Under the pieces are notes generated by a model. It was given only the letters and a program-made list of their open reading frames with translations, ran no database searches and was not told the origin of the DNA. The position numbers and the translations under genes are program-made. 64,000 nucleotides of DNA, from assembly GCA_902778255.1 (NCBI GenBank), contig CACYXD010000009.1:1-64000 (forward strand), read 5' to 3'. The stretch is from an uncultured Prevotellaceae bacterium (lineage in GTDB: Bacteria; Bacteroidota; Bacteroidia; Bacteroidales; Bacteroidaceae). Each line of letters opens with the position of its first letter. The first letter of the stretch is position 1. Positions 35,756 to 44,672 of the stretch are shown piece after piece.

Positions 35756-35763
35756 CAAAGATA
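35756..35763 (-). promoter_or_regulatory. -7 promoter element ahead of the methylase-endonuclease genes
   Basis: TATCTTTG on the minus strand, between the DpnD-like gene and the nested repeat. No good -33 element is visible, so this may be a regulated or weak second promoter. Confidence 0.45.
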
Positions 35764-35791
35764 GTTATTTTCTTTTGAAAACTACATGCCT

Positions 35792-35971
35792 TTACTCTGA
35801 TTTTTCATCTTTCACGCTGAATTCTGTCATTTTGTAGTCAGAATCATCCAGCACGATCTCGCATTTCCGATACTTTTGTCTCACCTGTTCAATGGCATCC
35901 TCTTTGTATAAGGCATCCACTTCCACGATGCGGCTTAGCACCTCTAAGACTTCTATGCTGTACTTCTTCAT
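35792..35971 (-). CDS. DpnD/PcfM-like small protein
   Basis: A 59-aa protein starting at MKKYSIEVLE. It matches the DpnD-PcfM type: a short beta-rich fold with V-E-V-L-S-R-I-V-E-V-like strands, D-A-I-E-Q-V-R-Q-K-Y-R helix and E-I-V-L-D-D-S-D-Y ending. DpnD is the small extra product of the Streptococcus pneumoniae DpnII locus, and PcfM occurs on conjugative plasmids; neither function is known. Here it heads the GATC restriction cluster, 309 nt before the methylase start. The promoter lies 8 nt upstream of the ATG, so its mRNA may be almost leaderless. The longer ORF start at 36031 lies upstream of the promoter and is rejected. Confidence 0.75.
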   Translation of the reverse strand: MKKYSIEVLEVLSRIVEVDALYKEDAIEQVRQKYRKCEIVLDDSDYKMTEFSVKDEKSE

Positions 35972-35979
35972 ACGAGGCA

Positions 35980-36049
35980 CAAAGTTAGTATAAATACAGG
36001 AGATTTTTGCAATTAGATCAAAAGTTAACAAAATAGATCAAAATAGATC
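35980..36049 (-). promoter_or_regulatory. Promoter of the restriction cluster with three phased GATC sites
   Basis: The -7 element TAACTTTG (35980-35987, minus strand) and a weak ATTG-like -33 near 36010-36013 lie beside GATC sites at 36016-36019, 36036-36039 and 36046-36049. The spacings are 20 and 10 bp, and each site sits in the same A-T-rich context, T-A-GATC-A. These are targets of the methylases encoded downstream. Confidence 0.55.
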
Positions 36050-36100
36050 AGATGACCAAAGTTGAGAATCCCTTGAGACTTATAGCCTAAATCACCATGC

Positions 36101-36188
36101 GAAATAGCCTGAAACGCGAGGTGAAATAGGCTTAAACGCAAGGTGAAACAGCCTAAAACGCAACCTAAAACAGGCTGAAACGCAAGAC
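36101..36188. repeat. 22-bp tandem repeat, four units
   Basis: Units at 36101-36122, 36123-36144, 36145-36166 and 36167-36188 share the pattern GAAAyAGsCTnAAACGCrAGGT, with a degenerate partial unit before them. There are no spacers, so it is not CRISPR. The period is close to two helical turns. The array lies between the divergent restriction-cluster and LruC promoters; the 322-bp gap around it holds no gene. Confidence 0.85.
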
Positions 36189-36258
36189 GTTTAAGGCCAA
36201 AAGAGAAAAAGCGAAAATAAAAAATGGCTCGGCACGGAAAAGTTTCAGAAATTATATT

Positions 36259-36266
36259 TATCTTTG
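36259..36266 (+). promoter_or_regulatory. -7 promoter element of the LruC gene
   Basis: TATCTTTG, 27 nt before the ATG. The -33 element is unclear. Confidence 0.55.
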
Positions 36267-36293
36267 CAGCGCAAATAAATCTTTGAGAAAGAT

Positions 36294-37952
36294 ATGAAGA
36301 TGATGAAACTGAATCATTGTTTGATGATGGTTGGGCTGACTGTTTTCTGCGCAAGCTGTAGTCACGACACCATGGAATATCAGACTTATAACGTGACTGA
36401 TCAAGAGCGTGTCGACTATGCCGAGAAGCAGTTGGGCGTGAAGATAGACCCCAAACAGGACTGGGTGCTCACGAGGCAAGCCAGCGTCAACATCACAGCC
36501 GATGCCGAAATGGAAGACATTGCTCAGGTGATGATACTCGATCGTAACGTCTATGACGGCGTGGCGGAGATACTGGCAGCTGGCGACATAGCCAATGGCG
36601 GTACTGCTAAGCTTTCCTTCCAGGCTCCAATCAGCCAGAAGGTGCTGTATGCAGCCTGCGTGACGAAGGACAACAAATTCCTGGCGCGTCCGTTCCTGGC
36701 AGACACAGATACAGAGATATCATTTAAGGCCATGGACGAGGCTGAGGAGGAAGAGGCCAGCGAGAGCCGCGCCACACGCGGATGGAGCGACGATGCCATT
36801 GCGAAAGACGAGTTTAAAGATTGCAGAGATCAAATAGACCTGCCTGGACTTCAGGCTGAGGTGCACGCCTTCCTGCCTGCGAAGACTGACAACAAGGACA
36901 AGGTGCTCGCCCTGGACAATCACTCTATGAAGGTAAAGACATCCCTATGGGGTGGTTTCGCCCAGATCTCTGCCAGATATATCTATGGCAATAGTGACTC
37001 AGCAGGTACTAAGTTCGGCTATCGTCACTATCCTGGCTCCTCGCGTTCCAGTTATCAAACCTTCATGGTGAACAATCCTATTGATCCATCGAAAGGCTTT
37101 GACTACAAAGATCCCAATTATAAGTTGCCCTTTGCTATGCTGTATTTCAAGCACGACGATGGCGTGGTAAACAGCAGGGCGTCAGACGGAACGGTGTACG
37201 ACTTCTTTGCCATGAAGGGCAATACAGACCTGAGTGACGATCTCACACGCGTATGTATCTTTAAGGTAAACGGTCATCGCTATATGGCCATTGAGAGTGG
37301 CGACGACTGGGACTTTAACGACATGGTGTTTTACTTCCCCTCGCCAACGCTCATCGATATTCCTGATGCCAACGTACAGCCTGCACCTCCTGTGGCAGCA
37401 GTATGGACCTATGCCTTTGAGGACAAGGACTTTGGCGACTACGACATGAACGACTGTCTGGTACGTGCCAGAGAAAACCCCAACGACGACTCCAAGATCG
37501 ACATCACCCTTGTGGCTGTGGGGGCCAAGCGCAATCTCTATCTGCTCTTTGCTGCCAACAACAAGGATGTGTTTGGCAAGGAGCTACATGAGGCATTAGG
37601 GGTACCTGCTGCTACGCTTGTCAATACTGGACGCGGTGAGACTGTGCCTACCGTTACGGTGACCCTGCCCAAACCCGCTGGCTTCAACTTCCAGACCAAC
37701 TCCTTCCGTCTGAAGGTAGCCATCGACTATGACCCTGTTTATGGCCCTGGATTCTATTATTATGACATTGCTGGTCAGGGGCAGGACCCTCACGGCATCG
37801 TCATACCAGGCAACTGGTCGTGGCCTACCGAGACCACCAGCATCGTGGCTGCCTATCCGATGTTCAGCAAATGGGCTACTGATGCATCTGATACCACAGC
37901 ATGGGAATGGTATAAACATCCCATTGCTGACAGGGTTTTCTTCGTGAAATAA
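36294..37952 (+). CDS. LruC domain lipoprotein
   Basis: A 552-aa exported lipoprotein with lipobox V-F-C-A-S-C (Cys near residue 22). The C-terminal half matches the LruC/DUF4842 family of Bacteroidetes surface proteins: W-T-Y-A-F-E-D-K-D-F-G-D-Y-D-M-N-D-C near residue 365, preceded by a related W-D-F-N-D-M-V-F-Y segment near 342. The Asp-rich loops suggest calcium binding, which is inference. The function is unknown. It precedes the pectinesterase-like gene by 60 nt with no terminator between, so both probably share a transcript. Confidence 0.82.
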   Translation: MKMMKLNHCLMMVGLTVFCASCSHDTMEYQTYNVTDQERVDYAEKQLGVKIDPKQDWVLTRQASVNITADAEMEDIAQVMILDRNVYDGVAEILAAGDIANGGTAKLSFQAPISQKVLYAACVTKDNKFLARPFLADTDTEISFKAMDEAEEEEASESRATRGWSDDAIAKDEFKDCRDQIDLPGLQAEVHAFLPAKTDNKDKVLALDNHSMKVKTSLWGGFAQISARYIYGNSDSAGTKFGYRHYPGSSRSSYQTFMVNNPIDPSKGFDYKDPNYKLPFAMLYFKHDDGVVNSRASDGTVYDFFAMKGNTDLSDDLTRVCIFKVNGHRYMAIESGDDWDFNDMVFYFPSPTLIDIPDANVQPAPPVAAVWTYAFEDKDFGDYDMNDCLVRARENPNDDSKIDITLVAVGAKRNLYLLFAANNKDVFGKELHEALGVPAATLVNTGRGETVPTVTVTLPKPAGFNFQTNSFRLKVAIDYDPVYGPGFYYYDIAGQGQDPHGIVIPGNWSWPTETTSIVAAYPMFSKWATDASDTTAWEWYKHPIADRVFFVK

Positions 37953-38012
37953 ATGAAAGCAGAAATCTCTAAAAACATTTATAACTATAAAAACTTACAA
38001 AATCAAAACAAC

Positions 38013-41000
38013 ATGAACAAACTTTCACGCTTAACACTATTGAGTCTGCTCAGCATCGTTTGCGGAGCGACTCCTGTCTTTGCCGATGATGACATCACAG
38101 GCACATGGGACTATGGTAATGCCGACATCATGGCAGCCACAATGGCGCTTTCAGGCTCTACAGAGGCTGGCCAGATAGAGGCAATAGAACAGAACGGTCT
38201 GAAGATGACTGTCGAGGCCAATGGTGCCTCGTTCCGCAACAATGGCAACAACATCCAAGTAAGAAGCGGCGCCGTATTCAAGATTCCTGTGAAGAATGCA
38301 GGCGACCTGATCACCGTGAAGGGCTATACAGATTATTCTTATTATACCATTGGTAGCAGCACGCAAGAGCTGAAGAATGAGAATACCTACACAGCCAAGG
38401 CCAGCGACGCACAGGCAGGCTTTGTGGCTGTGACCTCTACAAACGACAACAACTACTATCTGTCGCTCTCAGTTACACAGTATGCGCCGAAAGGAAAGGT
38501 AACACTTGACAACGAGGCTGCCACAGCAACCTTCGCATTCAACCAGGGTACGGAAGGACAGACGGCTACATTCTCGAATGCCAGCTATTTTCTGAACAGC
38601 AAGGTAAGCGTAGGCAGCAACTTTACTATTGAGGATAAGAACAGCCAGAGCGGTTTTGACCAGACCCGTCTTTTGAGCGCAAGCAAGCAGAATGGTGCCG
38701 AGGAGTCAAACCTTGTAGTGTTCCAAATCACGCCGAAGCCAGGCTTCACCTTCACGCCGACAAAAGTGAGCTTCAAATCTACACGCTACGGCACCGATGG
38801 TGGTAAGATGGACATAGCATGGATCAACCCTGACAAGACAAAGGTGACCTTAGCAACAGCACAGACACCCAACCGTGAGAACGGAAAGGATGCCAACAAA
38901 GAGCAGACCGACTTCAAGTATTCTGAATACAACTATAGCATCACCACAGCAACGCCTGCAGAAGGCACCTGCGGACTGGGCATCAATATCTATAGTCTGG
39001 ATGCCGGCAAGAGACTGGGGTTTGCAGACATCGTCATTGAGGGTACGCTGAACGGTACAGAGAAAGAGGTGCCCATTCTGGCTTCATTCAAGGCCAACGG
39101 CACGGAATACTCCGTAGAGAATGTGTTTGGCGAGGCTTACGAGGCTACGCTGGAACTCTCGAAGAAAGAGACGATGATCAGCGCCGAGAACCCGCTGACA
39201 GATCTGGCTGCCGCCAATGGCGAGATTGGCACCGTGACCTATGAGGGCACAGCTACTACCTGCAAGGTGACCATCCCCATGACTGCAGGCGAGACACAGA
39301 TGAGCTACATATTGAACGTAGTGCAGAAGCCTGACTTCACACTGAGCTATATCGACATCGATGGTACTACCGTATTGAAGACGCAGATTGTTGAGAAGGA
39401 CGCCACCATTGGTGAGTTTGCCTATGACATTGCCAACGTGGCTGCCTCGAAGGAGGGCTACAAGGCTCGCGGATGGTTCAAGCAGAACTACGCTGGTGCG
39501 AAGTTCACCACAGCCGATGCAATCACAGCCGACACCAAGCTCTATGCCGTGGAGACTGAGATGGAGGTGGCAAGTCTCAGCCGTAAATACGTCTATAACT
39601 TGACTGACCCCAACTTCTATGATGAAGACCACGAAGGCTTCAACTCTGTGGGTACTGGCCTTTGGCACGATACTCAGCACGGATGGGTGTTTAACAACGG
39701 CGATAAGATTGAACTGCTGGTAGGCCCCAAGGCAACCATCAACTTCGGCCTCTGCAAGTATTCAAAAGCAGGTGCTACTATCGAAGGCAGCAATGGCGCC
39801 AGCATCAATGCTGTAGTAGAAAGCGACGGCGCTGCAGGCTCAATGGACTACGAGGGCGAGGCAGGCACGCTGACCTTGACCATCAAGTCAGAGGGAGCCG
39901 TCTATCTCCACAGCATCACCGTATTCAACACCAGCGAGACCAACTTCACCAAGCAGGGTGAATGGATCATCGTGAAGCAGGGCGATGCCAGCAGTCTGCT
40001 GGATGCCATCGAGGTGGCCAAGGGCATCGAGAACGCCAAGATATTCCTGCCCGACGGCACCTATGATCTGGGTAATACCGTTCAGACTACCATCTCAGGC
40101 AAGAACGTGTCGCTCATCGGACAGAGTGCCGAGAAGACCATCATCACCACACGTCCTCCTGTGGAAGGTCTTGACAAGGCCGACCTGCTGAAGAATACTG
40201 GCGAGGGACTCTATATGCAGGACATCTCGCTGAAGAACGACTACTCATACGGTGGCAACGACGGACGCGCAGCATCACTCCATGATCAGGGCACCAAGAC
40301 CATCGGCAAAAATGTGTTCCTGCTCTCACATCAGGACACCTATTATTCTCACAAGGTAGGCGGTCTGTTCTACTGGGAAGGCGGCGAGCTGCACGGAACG
40401 GTGGACTATCTCTGCGGCAATGGTAAGGTTTATTTCAACGAGGTGAAACTGGTCAACGAGGTTCGCGGCAGCGCTACCATCACCGCCAACTCGGAAATCT
40501 ATGTGTTCAACAACTGTACGGTTGAAAACCATGCCACCACCTATAACCTCGGACGTGCCTGGAGCGACAACCCCGTCTGCGTTTATCTGAATACCACCCT
40601 ACTCGACCCCAGCAGTCTGGTAGCCACACGCTGGAACCTCAGCGGCATCAACAGCGACTACAGCGTAGCAGGCGAGTATGGCACCAAGAACGAGAGTGGC
40701 ACCATCATCACTCCAGAAAAGAACGAGGTGACCTTCACAAAGGCCAACACCAAGCTGAACACCATCCTTGATGCCAGCGCACTGGAGACCTACTCTATTG
40801 AGAATGTGCTGGGCGACTGGGCTGCCATTGCCAAGAATGAAGCTCGCCAGCTGGAAGCTCCCGCTGATGCCAAGTACGAGAACAACAAAGTGACATTCAG
40901 CATGGCAGACAACGGCATGATTGCCTGCGCCCTGTTCAAGAACGGCGAGTTTGTTGGCATCTCTGCCGATGGCACATTCAACGACATCACCATCGACCCC

Positions 41001-41207
41001 GCTAAGGATGCACTCACTATCCGCACAGCCAATATGCGCGGCGGATTCGGACCTGAGGGACCAGTGGAAGGCACAGCAGCCAGCGTGAAGACAGTAAAGA
41101 CTGCTGCCAATGCCAATGGAGCCATCTACAACATGCAGGGAATGCGCATACAGAAGCCACAGAAGGGGCTGTATATCATCAATGGCAAGAAGATGGTGAT
41201 AAAGTAG
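38013..41207 (+). CDS. Secreted multidomain pectinesterase-like (CE8) protein
   Basis: A 1064-aa secreted protein starting at MNKLSRLTLL, with a signal peptide ending near V-F-A. The N-terminal two thirds hold beta-sandwich regions, including G-T-W-D-Y-G-N near the mature N-terminus, and an InlB-like repeat (G-Y-K-A-R-G-W-F, about residue 485). Residues about 650-950 form a right-handed beta-helix resembling pectin methylesterase: F-L-P-D-G-T-Y, Q-D-T-Y-Y-S-H and H-G-T-V-D-Y-L-C-G-N-G, corresponding to the CE8 QDT and G-x-V-D-F-I-F-G-N catalytic motifs. The C-terminus ends in a G-A-I-Y-N-M-Q-G and G-L-Y-I-I-N-G-K-K tail shared with other proteins here. It should de-esterify homogalacturonan for the lyase downstream. 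Confidence 0.85.
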   Translation: MNKLSRLTLLSLLSIVCGATPVFADDDITGTWDYGNADIMAATMALSGSTEAGQIEAIEQNGLKMTVEANGASFRNNGNNIQVRSGAVFKIPVKNAGDLITVKGYTDYSYYTIGSSTQELKNENTYTAKASDAQAGFVAVTSTNDNNYYLSLSVTQYAPKGKVTLDNEAATATFAFNQGTEGQTATFSNASYFLNSKVSVGSNFTIEDKNSQSGFDQTRLLSASKQNGAEESNLVVFQITPKPGFTFTPTKVSFKSTRYGTDGGKMDIAWINPDKTKVTLATAQTPNRENGKDANKEQTDFKYSEYNYSITTATPAEGTCGLGINIYSLDAGKRLGFADIVIEGTLNGTEKEVPILASFKANGTEYSVENVFGEAYEATLELSKKETMISAENPLTDLAAANGEIGTVTYEGTATTCKVTIPMTAGETQMSYILNVVQKPDFTLSYIDIDGTTVLKTQIVEKDATIGEFAYDIANVAASKEGYKARGWFKQNYAGAKFTTADAITADTKLYAVETEMEVASLSRKYVYNLTDPNFYDEDHEGFNSVGTGLWHDTQHGWVFNNGDKIELLVGPKATINFGLCKYSKAGATIEGSNGASINAVVESDGAAGSMDYEGEAGTLTLTIKSEGAVYLHSITVFNTSETNFTKQGEWIIVKQGDASSLLDAIEVAKGIENAKIFLPDGTYDLGNTVQTTISGKNVSLIGQSAEKTIITTRPPVEGLDKADLLKNTGEGLYMQDISLKNDYSYGGNDGRAASLHDQGTKTIGKNVFLLSHQDTYYSHKVGGLFYWEGGELHGTVDYLCGNGKVYFNEVKLVNEVRGSATITANSEIYVFNNCTVENHATTYNLGRAWSDNPVCVYLNTTLLDPSSLVATRWNLSGINSDYSVAGEYGTKNESGTIITPEKNEVTFTKANTKLNTILDASALETYSIENVLGDWAAIAKNEARQLEAPADAKYENNKVTFSMADNGMIACALFKNGEFVGISADGTFNDITIDPAKDALTIRTANMRGGFGPEGPVEGTAASVKTVKTAANANGAIYNMQGMRIQKPQKGLYIINGKKMVIK

Positions 41208-41231
41208 TCCGTTTTTTCGCTTCAGTTAATC

Positions 41232-41269
41232 ATAGGAGGCACTTTTACCGAGTGTCTCCTATTTTTTTT
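41232..41269 (+). terminator. Strong rho-independent terminator before susC
   Basis: A 12-bp stem with one mismatch (41232-41243 with 41251-41262) is followed by eight T. It separates the LruC-pectinesterase transcript from the SusC/D operon. Confidence 0.88.
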
Positions 41270-41277
41270 GCAAATAT

Positions 41278-41309
41278 TTTGTTTGTTACTGAAAAATTAT
41301 TTAACTTTG
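41278..41309 (+). promoter_or_regulatory. SusC/D operon promoter
   Basis: TTTG at 41278-41281, a 20-nt spacer and TAACTTTG at 41302-41309, followed by an 87-nt A-rich leader. Confidence 0.7.
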
Positions 41310-41396
41310 CACCGATTACAGACTAATCTATCAAAAAAACTAAAACTAACAACGGGCTAATAAAACCTATCAAATTATAACAAAACAAAAGAATCT

Positions 41397-44300
41397 ATGT
41401 CAAAAAAATTAAAGAGTATCAGAGCTACGCTTGTCTTTGCCCTATTGCTATTTGTGGGCTCCATACAAGCGCAGACCATCAAGGTCAATGTGAAGGACTC
41501 GAGCGGTGAGGCAGTCATCGGAGCAAGTGTCATGGAGAAAGGCACAAGCAACGGCGCTGTCACCGACTTCGACGGTAATGCCACTATCAAGTCAACAGGC
41601 AAGCCCCTGACGATTTCGTATATTGGCATGAAGAAAAAGACTGTTGATCCGAAAGGCAAGTCTCAACTCAATGTCGTACTTGAAGATGACAACACCACGC
41701 TGAACGATATCGTTGTGATTGGTTATCAGACAGTACGCAAGAAAGACCTGACTGGAGCTGTTGCATCAGTCAGTTCAAAGCAATTGGAAGACATTCCCGT
41801 AACAAACGTAACAGAGGCCATGACGGGTAAGCTTGCTGGTGTGAGCATTACCACATCTGAAGGTTCACCCGATGCCGAGGTAAGTATCCGTGTACGTGGT
41901 GGCGGTTCGCTTTCACAAGACAACTCACCTCTTTATATTGTCGATGGTTTCCCCGTTGCCAGTATTAGCGATGTGGCTCCAAGCGACATTCAAAGCATTG
42001 ACGTGCTGAAAGACGCTTCATCTACAGCCATCTATGGTGCTAAAGGTGCTAATGGTGTTGTAATCATTACCACCAAGAGCGGTAAGGAAGGAAAAGTGCA
42101 GGTCAACCTGTCGGCACAATACGGCTTACGCAAGTCTGTTGGCGAGGTTAAGGTTGCAAGCCCATACGAGTTTGCACTCTATCAGCAAGAGTGGGCTTCT
42201 TCATCAAACCCCAACCCTTACGGCAACTATTCAGACCTCGACATCTATAATTCACTGGGCGGTCGCAACTACCAAGACGAGATGTTTGGCCGTACTGGCA
42301 ACACCTCACAATTAAGCCTTAACGTCAGCGGCGGTAGCAAAGAGACGAAATGGTCAACGAGCTATACCCGCAGCGATGAAAAGGCCATCATGTTAGGTTC
42401 AGGCTTTAAGCGCGACAATTTCACTATCAAGCTGCAAACCAAGCTGAACAAGTGGCTCACCCTCGATGTCAACGACCGCTTCTCATATACAACCGTTGAC
42501 GGTCTGAAGGGCGGTGCCGATACTGGTGAGTCAAGCAAGGCTTACTCTGTGGCTGCCAATGCCATCAAGGAGCGCCCCATCAATCGTCTGACCAGTGATC
42601 TGGACGACGAGGCAGGCTCCGACAACTTTATCGATCCTATCACCCGTGTCAATGCTACATATAAGCAGCAGAACCGTCTGCAGAACAACATTAACGGCGC
42701 GCTGACTTGGGAGCCTATCAAGGGTTTGAAGTTCAAGTCTGAATACGGCTATGGCTGGCGCTACAACAATACTGATCAGGTTTGGGTTGACGGCAATACT
42801 GGAAACTCAAAGATTGGTGGTTCTGGACAGCCACGCGCAGAAATCAACAAGCGTGTGCAGAAGGAATGGCGATGGGCTAATACCGTCAATTACGACGTCA
42901 AGAAACTCATCACTAAGGGTGACCACTTCAATGTGCTGTTTGGACAAGAGGTTAGCAGTTCTTTCTACAACGACACTTACAATTCAGCCATCAACTTCGA
43001 CAACAGCGCCACTGTTGATCAGATTCTGGCCATGATGGGTCAGGGCGGTGAGAAAAACGTAACTACCTACATTGGTCTGAAAGACAATATGTCATCATAT
43101 TTCGGACGTTTGAACTATACACTTTACGACCGTTATCTGATGACCTTCACCATGCGTGCCGACGGTTCAAGCCGTTTCACTGAGGGCAACCGCTGGGGCT
43201 ACTTCCCCTCTGTGGCATTGGCTTGGCGAGTTGTCGAGGAGCCTTGGATGAAAGGTACTACAGACTGGTTGTCAAACCTGAAGTTGCGTCTCTCTTATGG
43301 TACAGCTGGTAACAACCGTATCGATGCTAAATACATGTACACGACCTACTCCACCAGTACTGCCGCTATTTACTATGGCGATGCTACAACCCAACAGATA
43401 GGTCCAGGCTCATTGCTCTCAAATCCGAATCTGAAATGGGAGACCACGATTACACGTAACGTCGGTATCGACTTCGGATTCTTGAACAGCCGTATCAATG
43501 GTAGCTTTGATTTGTATTGGAATACGACGAAAGACCTGCTGATGCGTCAGACCATCAACGAGGCTTCTGGTTTCTCATATCAATACCAGAATGTTGGTCA
43601 GACCAGCAACAAGGGCTTTGAATTGCAGTTGAATGCAAACATCCTGGACAAGAAAGAGTTTGCCCTTGACTTCAACTTCAATATCTCATACAACCGTGGC
43701 AAGATTGACAAGTTCCCCTATGCAGGTGCCAACGGCAAATACTGGGTTAGCTCAGCATGGGCAGGTACTGCCGCTGTTTGTAACAACGACTTCCTGATTG
43801 AGGAGGGCGGACGCCTTGGCGAAGTTTACGGCTACCAGTATGATGGTGTTTACACCACCGACGATCTGAGATTTGATGGCAGCAAGTGGGTTATCCGCAA
43901 TGATGCAAGTGGCAATCCTGTGGCAGTAAACAGCACAGGCTTGACTGGTGCCACACTTGAGCCAGGTGCTATCAAGATTAAGGATACCGACGGCAACGGC
44001 GTTGTTGACGCTGACGACAAGGTACGCCTTGGCAACACCGTACATCCTTGGACTGGTGGTTTCGGCTTCAATGGCCGCTTCTTAAAAGGCTTCGACTTTA
44101 ATGTGTTCTTCAACTACCAGTTGGGCGGCAAGTTGATCAATGGCACCAAGGCCTATTCAAGCTACCGCGTTGGTTCTGAGCAGAACAAGAATATCAACGA
44201 TGACTTTACCATCAACAAGCGTTGGTCTCGTTTAGATCCTGCTACTGGCGAGAATATCCTCGACCGCAACTATGCTAACAGCTATATTGCAGCCAACGGT

Positions 44301-44651
44301 GAAGATGCCTACTACGCATTTATCAACAATGTGAATGCTGGTAAGTCAACCTATAATGCAGCAAATGCGACAACACGTCCTCTGCTCGACATGGATTTGG
44401 AGAACGCTTCATTCCTGCGTCTTCAGACCATTACCCTGGGTTACACTCTGCCAAAGAAACTTGTTCAAAAGATTGGTCTGAGCAATGTACGCGTATTCGC
44501 TTCGGGCTATAACCTCTTCTGTCTGACAAGCTATTCAGGCGTAGATCCCGAGGTTAATGCATGTTCTGACAACCCAATGACTCCTGGTGTTGACTACGCT
44601 ACTTACCCCAAGAGCTACTCTATTCTCGGAGGTATCAACGTCTCATTCTAA
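41397..44651 (+). CDS. susC: SusC/RagA-like TonB-dependent outer-membrane transporter
   Basis: A 1084-aa outer-membrane receptor that imports oligosaccharides with its SusD partner. A signal peptide ends at S-I-Q-A. Then come a carboxypeptidase-D-like domain (about 27-110: V-K-D-S-S-G-E-A-V-I-G-A-S), a plug domain (about 115-235: G-K-L-A-G-V, R-V-R-G-G-G-S-L, I-Y-G-A-K-G-A-N-G-V-V) and a beta-barrel ending in aromatic-final I-N-V-S-F. The position beside SusD and pectin enzymes suggests pectic oligosaccharides as cargo. No HTCS or ECF-sigma regulator is present in the window. Confidence 0.95.
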   Translation: MSKKLKSIRATLVFALLLFVGSIQAQTIKVNVKDSSGEAVIGASVMEKGTSNGAVTDFDGNATIKSTGKPLTISYIGMKKKTVDPKGKSQLNVVLEDDNTTLNDIVVIGYQTVRKKDLTGAVASVSSKQLEDIPVTNVTEAMTGKLAGVSITTSEGSPDAEVSIRVRGGGSLSQDNSPLYIVDGFPVASISDVAPSDIQSIDVLKDASSTAIYGAKGANGVVIITTKSGKEGKVQVNLSAQYGLRKSVGEVKVASPYEFALYQQEWASSSNPNPYGNYSDLDIYNSLGGRNYQDEMFGRTGNTSQLSLNVSGGSKETKWSTSYTRSDEKAIMLGSGFKRDNFTIKLQTKLNKWLTLDVNDRFSYTTVDGLKGGADTGESSKAYSVAANAIKERPINRLTSDLDDEAGSDNFIDPITRVNATYKQQNRLQNNINGALTWEPIKGLKFKSEYGYGWRYNNTDQVWVDGNTGNSKIGGSGQPRAEINKRVQKEWRWANTVNYDVKKLITKGDHFNVLFGQEVSSSFYNDTYNSAINFDNSATVDQILAMMGQGGEKNVTTYIGLKDNMSSYFGRLNYTLYDRYLMTFTMRADGSSRFTEGNRWGYFPSVALAWRVVEEPWMKGTTDWLSNLKLRLSYGTAGNNRIDAKYMYTTYSTSTAAIYYGDATTQQIGPGSLLSNPNLKWETTITRNVGIDFGFLNSRINGSFDLYWNTTKDLLMRQTINEASGFSYQYQNVGQTSNKGFELQLNANILDKKEFALDFNFNISYNRGKIDKFPYAGANGKYWVSSAWAGTAAVCNNDFLIEEGGRLGEVYGYQYDGVYTTDDLRFDGSKWVIRNDASGNPVAVNSTGLTGATLEPGAIKIKDTDGNGVVDADDKVRLGNTVHPWTGGFGFNGRFLKGFDFNVFFNYQLGGKLINGTKAYSSYRVGSEQNKNINDDFTINKRWSRLDPATGENILDRNYANSYIAANGEDAYYAFINNVNAGKSTYNAANATTRPLLDMDLENASFLRLQTITLGYTLPKKLVQKIGLSNVRVFASGYNLFCLTSYSGVDPEVNACSDNPMTPGVDYATYPKSYSILGGINVSF

Positions 44652-44672
44652 ATCATTAAAACAACTATCAAC

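Noticed and set aside
36101-36188. Tandem repeat considered as a CRISPR array
   Set aside because: Units are directly adjacent with no spacers and no cas genes are nearby.
36025-36354. 109-aa minus-strand ORF over the repeat array
   Set aside because: Its codons follow the 22-bp repeat (not a multiple of three) and it overlaps the LruC promoter and start; no coding support.
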